A stretch of 64,000 nucleotides of DNA, from the NCBI RefSeq assembly GCF_008806595.1, contig NZ_VZRB01000003.1, positions 1 to 64,000 of the forward strand, read 5' to 3'. Numbering within the stretch: the stretch's first letter is position 1; each line of letters begins with the position of its first letter. Below, in pieces: positions 32,695 to 40,685 of the stretch. The notes under the pieces were generated by a model. The model was not told the DNA's origin. It made no database searches and saw only the letters and a list, made by a program, of their open reading frames with translations. Position numbers and translations under genes: made by a program. The stretch comes from Streptomyces luteolifulvus (GTDB taxonomy: Bacteria > Actinomycetota > Actinomycetes > Streptomycetales > Streptomycetaceae).

Positions 32695-33177
32695 ATGACC
32701 GGCTCCGACACATCCCCTGGTTCCAGGCACCTGCCGAGCGGTGTGCACCATGCCGTGCGGCCGGGGAGTGCACTGCTCCGGCTGGAGACGACGGCATCGC
32801 GCGAAGGCGTCCTCGACGGGGCGTGGTGGCCGCGGTCGCGCGACATCGGTGCCGAGCTGCCCGCGCTGCTGAGCGCCCTCACCGAGCACCTGGGCCCCCT
32901 GACCCGCGTCGGGCTGGATGCCACGGCCTGGGAGGGGCTGCCGACCCGGATCGTCGTCGGCGACCACGTGGTACACGTGGACTCCTTCCCGGTGGGTGAC
33001 GACACGGTCCTGATCACCCGGGGCGACCGGGACCTCTTCTCGCTGCTGGTGGTCCCACCGGACACGCCGCCCGAGGCCGCCCGCGCGGCGATGGCACAGG
33101 CCGTCCTGGCCGGCAACGTCAGCGAGGCGGAGCAGATCCTCATCGACACGGGAAGCGGGCAGAGGCCGTCCGGCTGA
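32695..33177 (+). CDS. DUF5994 family protein
   Basis: A 160-residue protein with the family pattern LDGAWWPRSRDIGAELPALLSAL (about 41-63), then VVGDHVVHVDSF and LLVVPPDTPPEAARAAM (about 122-138). The family is Streptomyces-rich, lacks known enzymatic residues and is often encoded near sigma-factor regulatory genes. A second copy lies 1.3 kb away, beyond the phosphatase gene. Convergent with the SpoIIE-type phosphatase. Function unknown. Confidence 0.72.
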   Translation: MTGSDTSPGSRHLPSGVHHAVRPGSALLRLETTASREGVLDGAWWPRSRDIGAELPALLSALTEHLGPLTRVGLDATAWEGLPTRIVVGDHVVHVDSFPVGDDTVLITRGDRDLFSLLVVPPDTPPEAARAAMAQAVLAGNVSEAEQILIDTGSGQRPSG

Positions 33178-33201
33178 CCCCTGTCGTGGCCGGTGGTGCG
33201 G

Positions 33202-34404
33202 TCAGCCGCGCCACTCCACCAGGAGCAGCGTCGCGTCGTCCGTCGTGTGTCCGCCCCGCGCCCGCTTGAGGGTGTGCGACAGGGAGCGCGCCACCGCCCG
33301 GACCCCGCGACCGGTCCTCTCCAGCCGGTTCACCCAGTCGATCAGCTGGTCCTCACCGAACTGCTCCTCACCCACGGCGTGTTCCTCGATCAGTCCGTCC
33401 GTGAAGCAGAGGACGCGGTCTCCGCGCTCCAGGTCCAGCTCGCCGACCTCTGGCTCCGCGCCGCCCATGCCGACCGGGAGGGTCGTGGGGACGTCCAGCC
33501 GACACATGACGCGGTGATCGCGCACGAGTATCGGTGGCGGGTGTCCCGCATTGACCCAGTGCATCCGCCCCGTGGCCGTGTCCAGCCGCATCATCTGGGC
33601 GGTGACGAAGTGGTCCGGGCCGAACTGGTGTACCACGGCGACGTCCATGGCGGCGTAGATCTCCGACAGGCCGGTGCCGAGGCGGCGGGCGTGACGGTAG
33701 GCGCCGATGGCCACGGTGGCCATGGTGGCCGCTCCCAGGCCGTGCCCCATCGCGTCGATCATGGCCACGTGGAGGATGTCACCGTTGAGCGCGTAGTCGA
33801 AGCTGTCCCCCGCCACGTCGTAGGCGGGCTCCAGGATCCCGGCCACGGCGACCCGCGGCATGACCATGGCCAGAGGCGGCAGCAGGGACCACTGGACCTC
33901 GGCGGCGACGCTCATCGGCTCACCGCGGCGGGTGGAGAAGAACAGGTCGGAGTAGCCGTGCTTGGTCACCAGCAGGTCGGCAACCAGGCCGGAGAGCCTG
34001 GCCAGCAGCCGCCGGTCGTCGTCATCGACCCGGTCCAGCGTCACGGCCATGACGCCCACCTGGTCGCCGCCGTCCAGCAGCGGCAGGTGGACCCGTACGC
34101 CGTCGGCCTCGGGCACCTCGACGGGCTGGGCATCGAGAAAGCACCGGCCCGCGACGGAAGCGTCGATGTCCTGCGGATCCCCGCCCGTGAGGCCCTCACC
34201 GCGCAGAGGTACGAGCAGCAACTGGCCGTAGTCCTGGAGCAGCACCTGCGGACGGCGGCCGCCGAGCCGCTCCACCACGTCGGCGACCAGCGGTCCGATG
34301 AGGTGGGGCGGGAGCTCGTGCGCCCGGTCGAGAACCGCCCCCAGAAGCGCTTCCCCGAAGCTCTCGGAGCGGTCCGTGCCCGGTTCGGCCGTCATCCCGC
34401 TCAC
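33202..34404 (-). CDS. SpoIIE-type PP2C serine phosphatase with N-terminal sensory domain
   Basis: A 400-residue protein. Residues 1 to about 165 form a GAF-like regulatory domain; 170-400 form a PPM/SpoIIE phosphatase with metal-binding Asp in DVAGDSFDY, DAMGHGLGA, FTDGLIEEH and TTDDATLLL. Such enzymes dephosphorylate anti-sigma-factor antagonists (STAS proteins). A STAS-containing protein lies two genes upstream on the same strand, making it a plausible substrate. GTG 34404 or ATG 34395 can start it. It is the last gene of the leftward STAS-GNAT / DUF5994 / phosphatase set. Confidence 0.87.
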   Translation of the reverse strand: MSGMTAEPGTDRSESFGEALLGAVLDRAHELPPHLIGPLVADVVERLGGRRPQVLLQDYGQLLLVPLRGEGLTGGDPQDIDASVAGRCFLDAQPVEVPEADGVRVHLPLLDGGDQVGVMAVTLDRVDDDDRRLLARLSGLVADLLVTKHGYSDLFFSTRRGEPMSVAAEVQWSLLPPLAMVMPRVAVAGILEPAYDVAGDSFDYALNGDILHVAMIDAMGHGLGAATMATVAIGAYRHARRLGTGLSEIYAAMDVAVVHQFGPDHFVTAQMMRLDTATGRMHWVNAGHPPPILVRDHRVMCRLDVPTTLPVGMGGAEPEVGELDLERGDRVLCFTDGLIEEHAVGEEQFGEDQLIDWVNRLERTGRGVRAVARSLSHTLKRARGGHTTDDATLLLVEWRG

Positions 34405-34473
34405 CCGCTGTGATCCACATGGACACCGGCGGCGGGGTCGGCCGGCGAAAGGACTACCCGTCCCATCACTCCA

Positions 34474-34974
34474 TCATGGGCCGTGCTGTTCCCCCGCGCC
34501 CTCCCGGCCGAAGCCGTCCTCGACATGTGCCAAGGTGCGCTGAGCCGACAGCGGATTCCACGGATCGGCGGCGGCGGTCAGCAGGCGTTCGGCGGTTCCG
34601 GCCGGCTCGTCGGGCGGGACGACCAGCAGCTCCCAGCGCCCCAGGGTGCCGCAGTCCAGGGTGATGGCATGCTCCTCGGCGGTGGCGTCGCTCAGGACGA
34701 CCTCGATCACGTGGTCCGGCGCCGACACGGTCAGTGGCGCGTCAGGCCAGGCCGCAGCGCCGACCGTGACGCGGGTGACCGTGCCAAGGCCGGGGTCGAG
34801 CGAGCCCACGAGCGCGGGCAGCTCCAGTTCCAGGGCGTCGCAACGCGGCCACCACGCTCCGTCCAGCGGGCCGTGGCTGGCCTCCGGCGTGAGCCTCAGC
34901 CGGGCCAGCGGCATCCTGTACGTGTGCGCGTCACTCGGCGGCCGGTCTCCTGCGGGCGGTGTGGGGGAGTCCAT
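34474..34974 (-). CDS. DUF5994 family protein, second copy
   Basis: A 166-residue paralogue of the protein at 32695-33177, with LDGAWWPRCDALELELPALVGSL, then APDHVIEVVLSD and ELLVVPPDEPAGTAERLL. ATG 34974 is preferred over the frame opening at 35019. It lies 69 bases upstream of the phosphatase gene and 103 bases downstream of the STAS-GNAT gene, probably in one transcript. Function unknown. Confidence 0.72.
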   Translation of the reverse strand: MDSPTPPAGDRPPSDAHTYRMPLARLRLTPEASHGPLDGAWWPRCDALELELPALVGSLDPGLGTVTRVTVGAAAWPDAPLTVSAPDHVIEVVLSDATAEEHAITLDCGTLGRWELLVVPPDEPAGTAERLLTAAADPWNPLSAQRTLAHVEDGFGREGAGEQHGP

Positions 34975-35077
34975 CGTGCGATCCCGTCCGGGCGGCCTGG
35001 AGCTGCCCTCGTTCGCCACTCGCCGGGAACGGCGCTGTCCTGATCATGCGCCCGACATGCTCTCGGTGTCTTCAAGG

Positions 35078-36019
35078 CTACGCCCGGCCTGGACGGGCGG
35101 CCCGAGGCGCTGGAAGCGACGGTCCGCTTCCCCGGAACAGGGTCAACACGCAAGGAGCACCCCGACCGGGCAGCCCGACCATCTCCCCGTGGTTCCGCCA
35201 GCCCCACGAGTCGTAGGCGGCTCGTCCGGCCCGGTCAGCCGGATTCAGCAGGGCCAGTCCGAGCTCTGTGCGCTCATCGGCCAGCAGACGCTGTTGCAGA
35301 CGGCGGCCGATGTCGCGGCGCTGTGGGTGCTGGTGCGCCACGACCTGAGTGAGGAGCAGGAACCGGGCACAGCCGGTGAGCCGTTGGACGCTCTCCTGCA
35401 ACCCCTGCTCGGACCGGCTGACGGAAGTCACCGGAAACCCGAAGACGCACCCCACCAACACCGTCGTCTCGGCCACCAGCAGCGCGAAGCCAGGCCGTCG
35501 GGCGCTGACGGCAAGCCGCCGCAGGAAGTCGTCCCGCATGAAGGGGCCGGCCACGGCCAGGTCGGCGATGTCCTCGCTCATCCCCTCCACCTGCCGGCGA
35601 GTCAGCCTGCGCAGGCGGATCCCGTCCTTGACGACCGACGCATCGGCGCGGTCGCCGGACGTCTGCGTGCCGCCGGCCGACGGACCCGCCGCGGACGTGT
35701 CCAGCAGATCGCGGAGCAGGGGCGCGGAGCCGGTGAAGGCGAGGAGCCGGGTGATCTGCGCGCACGGATGGTGCAGGTGCAGGCAGGCGTGCACGCGGCC
35801 GGCATGCCGTGACGCCGTCAGGAAAACGTCCAGGCCCTTGGCGTCACAGGAGCCGACCGTGGTGAGATCTACGTCGATGGCGGTCATGCCGTCGCGCAGG
35901 CACTGCTCCAGCGCGGCCCGCAGCAGGGGCGCCGAGGCCGGCCAGATGTCGCCGACGAGCGTGACGAGGGCCCGCTCCCCCCGGTCACGCCGGTGGATGT
36001 CCAGGCGCTGCACGGCCAT
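35078..36019 (-). CDS. STAS (anti-anti-sigma) domain fused to a GNAT-like domain
   Basis: A 313-residue protein. Residues 1-105 form a STAS domain (ALVTLVGDIWPASAPLLRAALEQCL, IDVDLTTVGSCDAKGLDVFL, with Ser and Cys at the site where antagonists are normally phosphorylated). Residues 130-300 look like an acetyltransferase fold (LRRLTRRQVEGMSEDI, ALLVAETTVLVGCVFGFPV, the LTQVVAHQHPQRRDIGRRLQQRLL acetyl-CoA helix region, NPADRAGRAAYDSWGW). The fusion is unusual; acetylation coupled to a partner-switching cascade is inferred. ATG 36019 has GGGCGGGG just upstream; the frame is open to 36229. Confidence 0.68.
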   Translation of the reverse strand: MAVQRLDIHRRDRGERALVTLVGDIWPASAPLLRAALEQCLRDGMTAIDVDLTTVGSCDAKGLDVFLTASRHAGRVHACLHLHHPCAQITRLLAFTGSAPLLRDLLDTSAAGPSAGGTQTSGDRADASVVKDGIRLRRLTRRQVEGMSEDIADLAVAGPFMRDDFLRRLAVSARRPGFALLVAETTVLVGCVFGFPVTSVSRSEQGLQESVQRLTGCARFLLLTQVVAHQHPQRRDIGRRLQQRLLADERTELGLALLNPADRAGRAAYDSWGWRNHGEMVGLPGRGAPCVLTLFRGSGPSLPAPRAARPGRA

Positions 36020-36395
36020 CACCCCGCCCTTCGGCAGGGAAACGCAACGACCAGGGAAGGGTGCGGAGTTGTTGTGATCGCGGCGGGCATGATGCCGACC
36101 CGTCTCCGCACCGCCGCTCGGACGGCCCGGGGTTCGTCTCTCGCCGAGGACGACCCGGCAGGACGGCCGGATTGCGTGATGCCCTCGGTATCTCCACCGT
36201 ACGCCGCCGGCCGACTCGACCCGCAGCACCGGACGGGCTCACCCGTAAGGCCCGTAAGGAGCGCACCGCCTGCCGAGGCTCATGGAGACATCCGGGGCAG
36301 ACGGCCCACTCGTGGGGCACACTGCCGTACCTCACGCCCGCCGGGTATCCGCTGAGGGCGGTCTCACACAAAACCGCCGCAGGTGGCCGCGCTTC

Positions 36396-36417
36396 CCGCT
36401 CACGCATCGCTCACGCA
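36396..36417 (+). repeat. 22-bp repeat near attR (candidate integrase arm site)
   Basis: Identical and in the same orientation as 9418-9439: two CGCTCACGCA words separated by one base, 91 bases inside attR. Confidence 0.55.
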
Positions 36418-36433
36418 GGAGCCCGGAAACGAA

Positions 36434-36471
36434 GCAGCGTCCGAGCCAGCTGACGCCGGCTCGGACGCTGC
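36434..36471 (-). terminator. Element-encoded terminator for tRNA-Lys
   Basis: Perfect 14-bp arms (36434-36447, 36458-36471) with a 10-base loop lie 39 bases downstream of the tRNA-Lys 3' end, followed on the minus strand by TTCGTTT. The element thus supplies a new terminator in place of the one at 9221-9255. Confidence 0.65.
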
Positions 36472-36508
36472 GTAGCAGGTCAGGGGCCATATCCCCCGCC
36501 TACCAGCC

Positions 36509-36554
36509 GTAGGCCCTGTGGGACTCGAACCCACAACCAATGGATTAAAAGTCC
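36509..36554 (-). repeat. attR: 46-bp direct repeat within intact tRNA-Lys
   Basis: Identical to attL (9260-9305); here it is part of the complete tRNA-Lys gene. The crossover lies somewhere inside the 46 bp, most likely in the anticodon or T-arm. Confidence 0.92.
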
Positions 36555-36582
36555 ACTGCTCTGCCAATTGAGCTAAGGGCCC
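36510..36582 (-). tRNA. tRNA-Lys (TTT)
   Basis: A 73-base cloverleaf on the minus strand: acceptor GGGCCCT pairs with AGGGCCT, the anticodon loop CTTTTAA gives TTT, and the T-loop is TTCGAGT; CCA is not encoded. It is the integration target of the element, which restored its 3' end. Confidence 0.95.
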
Positions 36583-36680
36583 AGGCGATGTTGCCTCCCC
36601 GAGCATAGCGGGACGTGGCCGTCTCTCCGATCGGGTATCGGGGACACGGCCACGTCGGACGGGTGAACAGGCCGGGAGTG

Positions 36681-38216
36681 TTACGGATCGACCGGTTCGG
36701 GCGCACCCCTGCGGCTCGCCTCGCGGGCCAGCGTGCGTTCGTGGTCCGGATTCAGGAACCAGTGCCGCGCGGAGGCCACCCACCACAGCGCCGCGAAGCC
36801 GAGGACCACCAGGACCGCGACGGGGGCGTAGTTGAAGGTCTCCCAGGTGACCGGCGAGACCTGCGGCAGCATGAACAGGATCGTGATGATCCCGACCCAG
36901 GCCACCGACACCACGCCGATCACTCCGGACCAGCGGCCCAGGTGCCACGGCCCCCGCTGGAAGTCGTCGCCCTTGCGCACCCGCAGCAGCGTCGGGATGA
37001 CGTACGCGATGTAGAGCCCGATCACCGCGATCGACGTCACCGCCGCGTAGGCCGTGTAGTTGATCAGATACGGCAGCCCGAGCACCAGCGCGCCCGCCGC
37101 CGCCAGCCACACCGCCGCGACCGGCGTCCGTGTGCGCGGGCTCACGGTGTGCCACACATGGGAGTAGGGCAGCGCGCCGTCCCTCGAAAACGCGTAGATC
37201 ATGCGGCTGTTGGCCGTCACCGACGCCATCCCGCAGAACAGCTGCGCCCCGACCACCACCAGCAGGAGCAGCTTGCCGGCGGTCGCCCCCAGCGCGTCGA
37301 GCAGGATCTGGGCGGGCGGCGCGCCGGTCGGGGAGGCGAGGGCGCCGTTGTACGACTGGATGGCGAAGGTGAAGCCCAGCAGCAGCACGAAACCGGCTAT
37401 CCAGGACGTCCAGATGGACCGCACGATCCCCTTCGGGCCCGCCGTCGACGCCTCGTGCGTCTCCTCCGTCATATGGGCCGAGGCGTCGTACCCGGTGAAG
37501 GTGTACTGGGCCATCAGCAGGCCGAGCAGGACGACGTACACCCCGCTCCCCCAGCCCGTGTTGTTGACGAACTCGCCGAACACGAAGGACGCGGACTGGT
37601 GCTTGTCGGGGACGAAGGTCAGCGCGCCGACGATCAGCGCCACGCCCAGCACGTGCCACCACACGCTCACGCTGTTGAGCAGGGCGACGATCCGCACGCC
37701 GAAGGTGTTGAGCAGGCCGTGCAGCAGCAGGATCCCGGCGAACAGCAGCACGGTCCGGCCCGGGGTCACCTCGAAGTCGAACTGGAGGTTCAGATAGGCG
37801 CCCAGGAAGGAGGCGGCGCCGAAGTCGATGCCGGCCGTCACCGCGACCTGCCCGAGGACGTTGAACCAGCCCGTGAACCAGGCCCAGGCCGCGGCCGTAC
37901 GGGGCGGGGCGAGCCGGTGCGCCCAGAAGTACAGGCCCGCCGACGTCGGGTAGGCCGAACAGATCTCGGCCATCGACAGGCCGACGAACAGCGTCATCAG
38001 CCCGACCGCGACCCAGCCCCAGGTGATCACCGCGGGGCCGCCGGTGTTCATGCCGAAGAGATACAGCGTCAGGCAGCCCGACAGGACCGAGATGATCGTG
38101 AAGGAGACCGCGTAGTTGGAGAACGCCGACATACGGCGGGCGAGAACCTGCGTGTAGCCGAGCTGGGCCAGCCGTTCTTCGTCCGTCAGCCCGCTCGCTC
38201 TGGCGTCATCTGTCAT
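36681..38216 (-). CDS. APC-superfamily amino-acid/GABA permease
   Basis: A 511-residue protein with about 12 membrane helices of the amino acid-polyamine-organocation type. The N-terminal RRMSAFSNYAVSFTIISVLSG, then AEICSAYPTSAGLYFWA (TM2-3 substrate region) and FTGYDASAHMTEETHEA (TM6-7), match the ACT/GabP-like group. ATG 38216 is preferred over the frame opening at 38252. Substrate specificity cannot be read; an amino acid or GABA is likely. It is the first chromosomal gene right of the integrated element. Confidence 0.87.
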   Translation of the reverse strand: MTDDARASGLTDEERLAQLGYTQVLARRMSAFSNYAVSFTIISVLSGCLTLYLFGMNTGGPAVITWGWVAVGLMTLFVGLSMAEICSAYPTSAGLYFWAHRLAPPRTAAAWAWFTGWFNVLGQVAVTAGIDFGAASFLGAYLNLQFDFEVTPGRTVLLFAGILLLHGLLNTFGVRIVALLNSVSVWWHVLGVALIVGALTFVPDKHQSASFVFGEFVNNTGWGSGVYVVLLGLLMAQYTFTGYDASAHMTEETHEASTAGPKGIVRSIWTSWIAGFVLLLGFTFAIQSYNGALASPTGAPPAQILLDALGATAGKLLLLVVVGAQLFCGMASVTANSRMIYAFSRDGALPYSHVWHTVSPRTRTPVAAVWLAAAGALVLGLPYLINYTAYAAVTSIAVIGLYIAYVIPTLLRVRKGDDFQRGPWHLGRWSGVIGVVSVAWVGIITILFMLPQVSPVTWETFNYAPVAVLVVLGFAALWWVASARHWFLNPDHERTLAREASRRGAPEPVDP

Positions 38217-38277
38217 GTCCCCAGCGATTCCCCCACCGGGGGCGTGACACACCTCACAACTTGGCCAGAAAACGACG

Positions 38278-38311
38278 GAGCGCCGTGACCCCGGTGGGGG
38301 CCACGGCGCTC
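38278..38311 (-). terminator. Hairpin after the DEAD-box helicase gene
   Basis: Perfect 10-bp arms (38278-38287, 38302-38311) with a 14-base loop lie 23 bases past the stop codon on the minus strand. Confidence 0.6.
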
Positions 38312-38334
38312 AGCGCTCTTAGGCGTCGGCCGCG

Positions 38335-40458
38335 TCAGCCGTTGCGCTTCCAGCGCGGCTTGTCCTCGCGGCGGCCGAAGGAGCCCGTGCCGCGGTGGTC
38401 GTCGCGGCGGCCGTACGGGCGGTCGTGGCCGGCGGAGCGGAAGCCCGGACGGTCGTCGCGGCGGTCGCGGTTGAACGGACGGTCGCTGCCGCGGTGTCCG
38501 CCACGCTCGTCACGGCGGTCGAAGGAACGGGGCGCGCGGTCGTCGCGACGGAAACCGCCACGGTCGTTGTCACGGCGCTCGAAGGAACGGCCGCCGCGGT
38601 CACGGTCGAAGGAACGACCGCCACCGTCACGGTCGAAGGAACGACCACCACGGTCACGGTCACCGTCGCGGCGCTCGTCCCGGCGGAAACCGCCACGCTC
38701 GCCGTCACGACGGTCATCGCGACGGAAACCGCCACGGTCGTTGTCGCGACGCTCGAAGGAACGGCCGCCACGGTCACGGTCGAAGGAACGCCCACCACGG
38801 TCGCGGTCACCGTCGCGGCGCTCGTCCCGGCGGAAACCGCCACGCTCGCCGTCACGACGGTCGTCACGGCGGAAGCCACCACGGTCGTTGTCGCGACGCT
38901 CGAAGGAACGGCCGCCACGGTCACGGTCGAAGGAACGACCACCACGGTCGTACGAGGACGAAGTCTCCGTACGCACCTCACGCTCGGCCCGCTCGACGTC
39001 CTGCGCCACCGGCTGCTCGGGCAGCGACACCTCGACGGCCTCGGCCGCCGCCGGCCCCTCGACGGTCACGGTCTCGCCGCGCTCGCGGGCGACCAGGCCC
39101 ACCAGCCGGTCGGCCTCCTCACGCAGCTCGGTCGCGCGCCGCTGCGCCCGCTCCAGCTGCTTGGTGAGGTGGGCGACCTCGCGCTCGGCCTGCTGCGCCG
39201 CGTTGGCCGCGGACTCGGACTGGACCTCGGTCATCGAACGGGCGCCGGTGATCTCGGCGACCTCCGGCTCGAAGGCCGTACCGGAGTTGATGATGTGACG
39301 GCCGGCGTCGACGCCCGCGTCCTCCATCAGCCGGAAGATCTGGCGGCGCTGGTGCGGCAGGGAGAGGGAGACCACGGTGCCGGTGCGGCCGGCACGCGCC
39401 GTACGGCCCGCACGGTGGAGGTAGTCCTTGTGGTCGCCGGCCGGGTCCACGTTCAGCACCAGGTCGATGCCGTCGACGTGGATGCCGCGCGCCGCGACGT
39501 CCGTGGCGACCAGGACGTTGACGTACCCGTCCTTGAAGTCGGCCAGCGTCCGGGTCCGCGCGCCCTGCGTCATACCGCCGTGCAGCGCGTCCGCCTTCAC
39601 GCCCGCGTCGCGCAGCTGCTCGGCGACACGGTCGGCGCCCAGCTGGGTGCGGACGAAGATGATGGTGCGGCCCTTGCGGGAGGCGATCGCGGCCGTGACC
39701 GGCGCCTTGTCCTTGGGCTTCACGATCAGGATGTGGTGCGACATGGTCGTCACCGCGCCCTGCGCCGCGTCCACCTCGTGGCTGACCGGGTTGTTCAGGT
39801 ACCGGTCGACAAGGGTCTTGATCTCGTTCTCCATCGTCGCGGAGAAGAGCATCCGCTGACCGCCCGCCGGGACCTGGTCGAGCAGCTCCGTCACCTCGGG
39901 CAGGAAGCCCAGGTCGGACATCTGGTCGGCCTCGTCGAGAACGGCGATCTGCACGTCCTCCAGGGAGCAGGCACCGCGGTTGATGATGTCGCGGAGACGG
40001 CCGGGGGTGGCGACGAGGATGTCGACGCCGCGCTCGAGGGCGTAGATCTGGTTGCCCATCGACGTACCGCCGCAGACGACCTTCATCTTCAGGCCCACGA
40101 CGTCGCCGTACGGCTGCAGCGCGTCCGCGACCTGCATCGCCAGCTCACGCGTCGGCGTGAGGATGACGGCGCGCGGCTTGCGCTTCTCGGTGTGCCCGCC
40201 GGCCAGCGTGGCCAGCGTCGGCAGACCGAACGAGAGAGTCTTGCCGGAGCCGGTGCGGCCACGGCCGAGGATGTCCTTGCCGGCCAGGGCGTCCGGGATG
40301 GTCGCCGCCTGGATCGGGAAGGGGACCGTCACGCCGTTCTGGGCGAGCTTGCGCACCACGCCCTCGGGGAGACCGAGGTCCGCGAAGGTGGCCTCGGGAG
40401 CGTCCTCGGTGCCCTCGTTCTCGGGCACGACGACGTGATCAGTACTGGAAATGGACAT
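38335..40458 (-). CDS. DEAD-box RNA helicase with RGG-rich repeat tail
   Basis: A 707-residue ATP-dependent RNA helicase. All core motifs are present: Q-motif region ATFADLGLP, motif I GRTGSGKT, Ia PTRELAMQ, II LDEADQM, III FSATM, and VI HRAGRTARAG. After a coiled-coil (about 435-480) the last 200 residues are a charged Arg/Gly/Asp tail with two near-identical 49-residue units (RGGRSFDRDRGGRSFERRD...) and further partial ones, likely an RNA-binding RGG tail. ATG 40458 gives MSISSTDH; an earlier in-frame start (40596) would add 46 unlikely residues. Such helicases act in rRNA maturation and cold adaptation. Confidence 0.92.
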   Translation of the reverse strand: MSISSTDHVVVPENEGTEDAPEATFADLGLPEGVVRKLAQNGVTVPFPIQAATIPDALAGKDILGRGRTGSGKTLSFGLPTLATLAGGHTEKRKPRAVILTPTRELAMQVADALQPYGDVVGLKMKVVCGGTSMGNQIYALERGVDILVATPGRLRDIINRGACSLEDVQIAVLDEADQMSDLGFLPEVTELLDQVPAGGQRMLFSATMENEIKTLVDRYLNNPVSHEVDAAQGAVTTMSHHILIVKPKDKAPVTAAIASRKGRTIIFVRTQLGADRVAEQLRDAGVKADALHGGMTQGARTRTLADFKDGYVNVLVATDVAARGIHVDGIDLVLNVDPAGDHKDYLHRAGRTARAGRTGTVVSLSLPHQRRQIFRLMEDAGVDAGRHIINSGTAFEPEVAEITGARSMTEVQSESAANAAQQAEREVAHLTKQLERAQRRATELREEADRLVGLVARERGETVTVEGPAAAEAVEVSLPEQPVAQDVERAEREVRTETSSSYDRGGRSFDRDRGGRSFERRDNDRGGFRRDDRRDGERGGFRRDERRDGDRDRGGRSFDRDRGGRSFERRDNDRGGFRRDDRRDGERGGFRRDERRDGDRDRGGRSFDRDGGGRSFDRDRGGRSFERRDNDRGGFRRDDRAPRSFDRRDERGGHRGSDRPFNRDRRDDRPGFRSAGHDRPYGRRDDHRGTGSFGRREDKPRWKRNG
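38560..38960 (-). repeat. In-gene tandem repeat coding for the helicase RGG tail
   Basis: Two near-identical units of about 147 bases plus partial copies, encoding the RSFDRDRGGRSFERRDNDRGGF... repeats. Copy number may vary between strains. Boundaries are approximate. Confidence 0.6.
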
Positions 40459-40685
40459 GCGTATGCGAAACCTTCCGGAGTCTCGTCGGCACGCGCCCGT
40501 CAACTCCGTGATTCGCAATACGACCGCCTCTATGCGGTCCGCCACGGCAAGGGAGAGTACGCGCCACACGGCGCGCTCTGCGATGGCGCCGGGCAAATGG
40601 GATCAAACGATCTACCACCATACGCACCCACCACCCTCGAAGGCAAACCGATCCCCGTAGACGTACGTCACACCGCAGCGCCCCC

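Larger units (their letters stand above)
36020..36509. other. Right end of the element, non-coding
   Basis: About 490 bases with no gene that I can support. It contains the 22-bp repeat (36396-36417), a tRNA-type terminator hairpin (36434-36471) and the approach to attR. Confidence 0.55.
9260..36554. mobile_element. 27.2-kb integrated mobilisable element in tRNA-Lys, with lanthipeptide and defence-like cargo
   Basis: The boundaries are a 46-bp perfect direct repeat (9260-9305 and 36509-36554) consisting of the 3' part of tRNA-Lys(TTT). Only the right copy belongs to a complete tRNA, as expected when a tyrosine integrase inserts at a tRNA 3' end and the element restores that end. Inside lie an integrase, an excisionase-like HTH, XRE regulator, relaxase, MobC, DUF2637 and DUF3631 genes. 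A 22-bp direct repeat close to both ends supports one element. No TraB/FtsK-like translocase or recognisable replication initiator is seen. The cargo is an FxLD lanthipeptide cluster, an OLD/HEPN pair and a SpoIIE/STAS/DUF5994 cassette. Confidence 0.85.
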
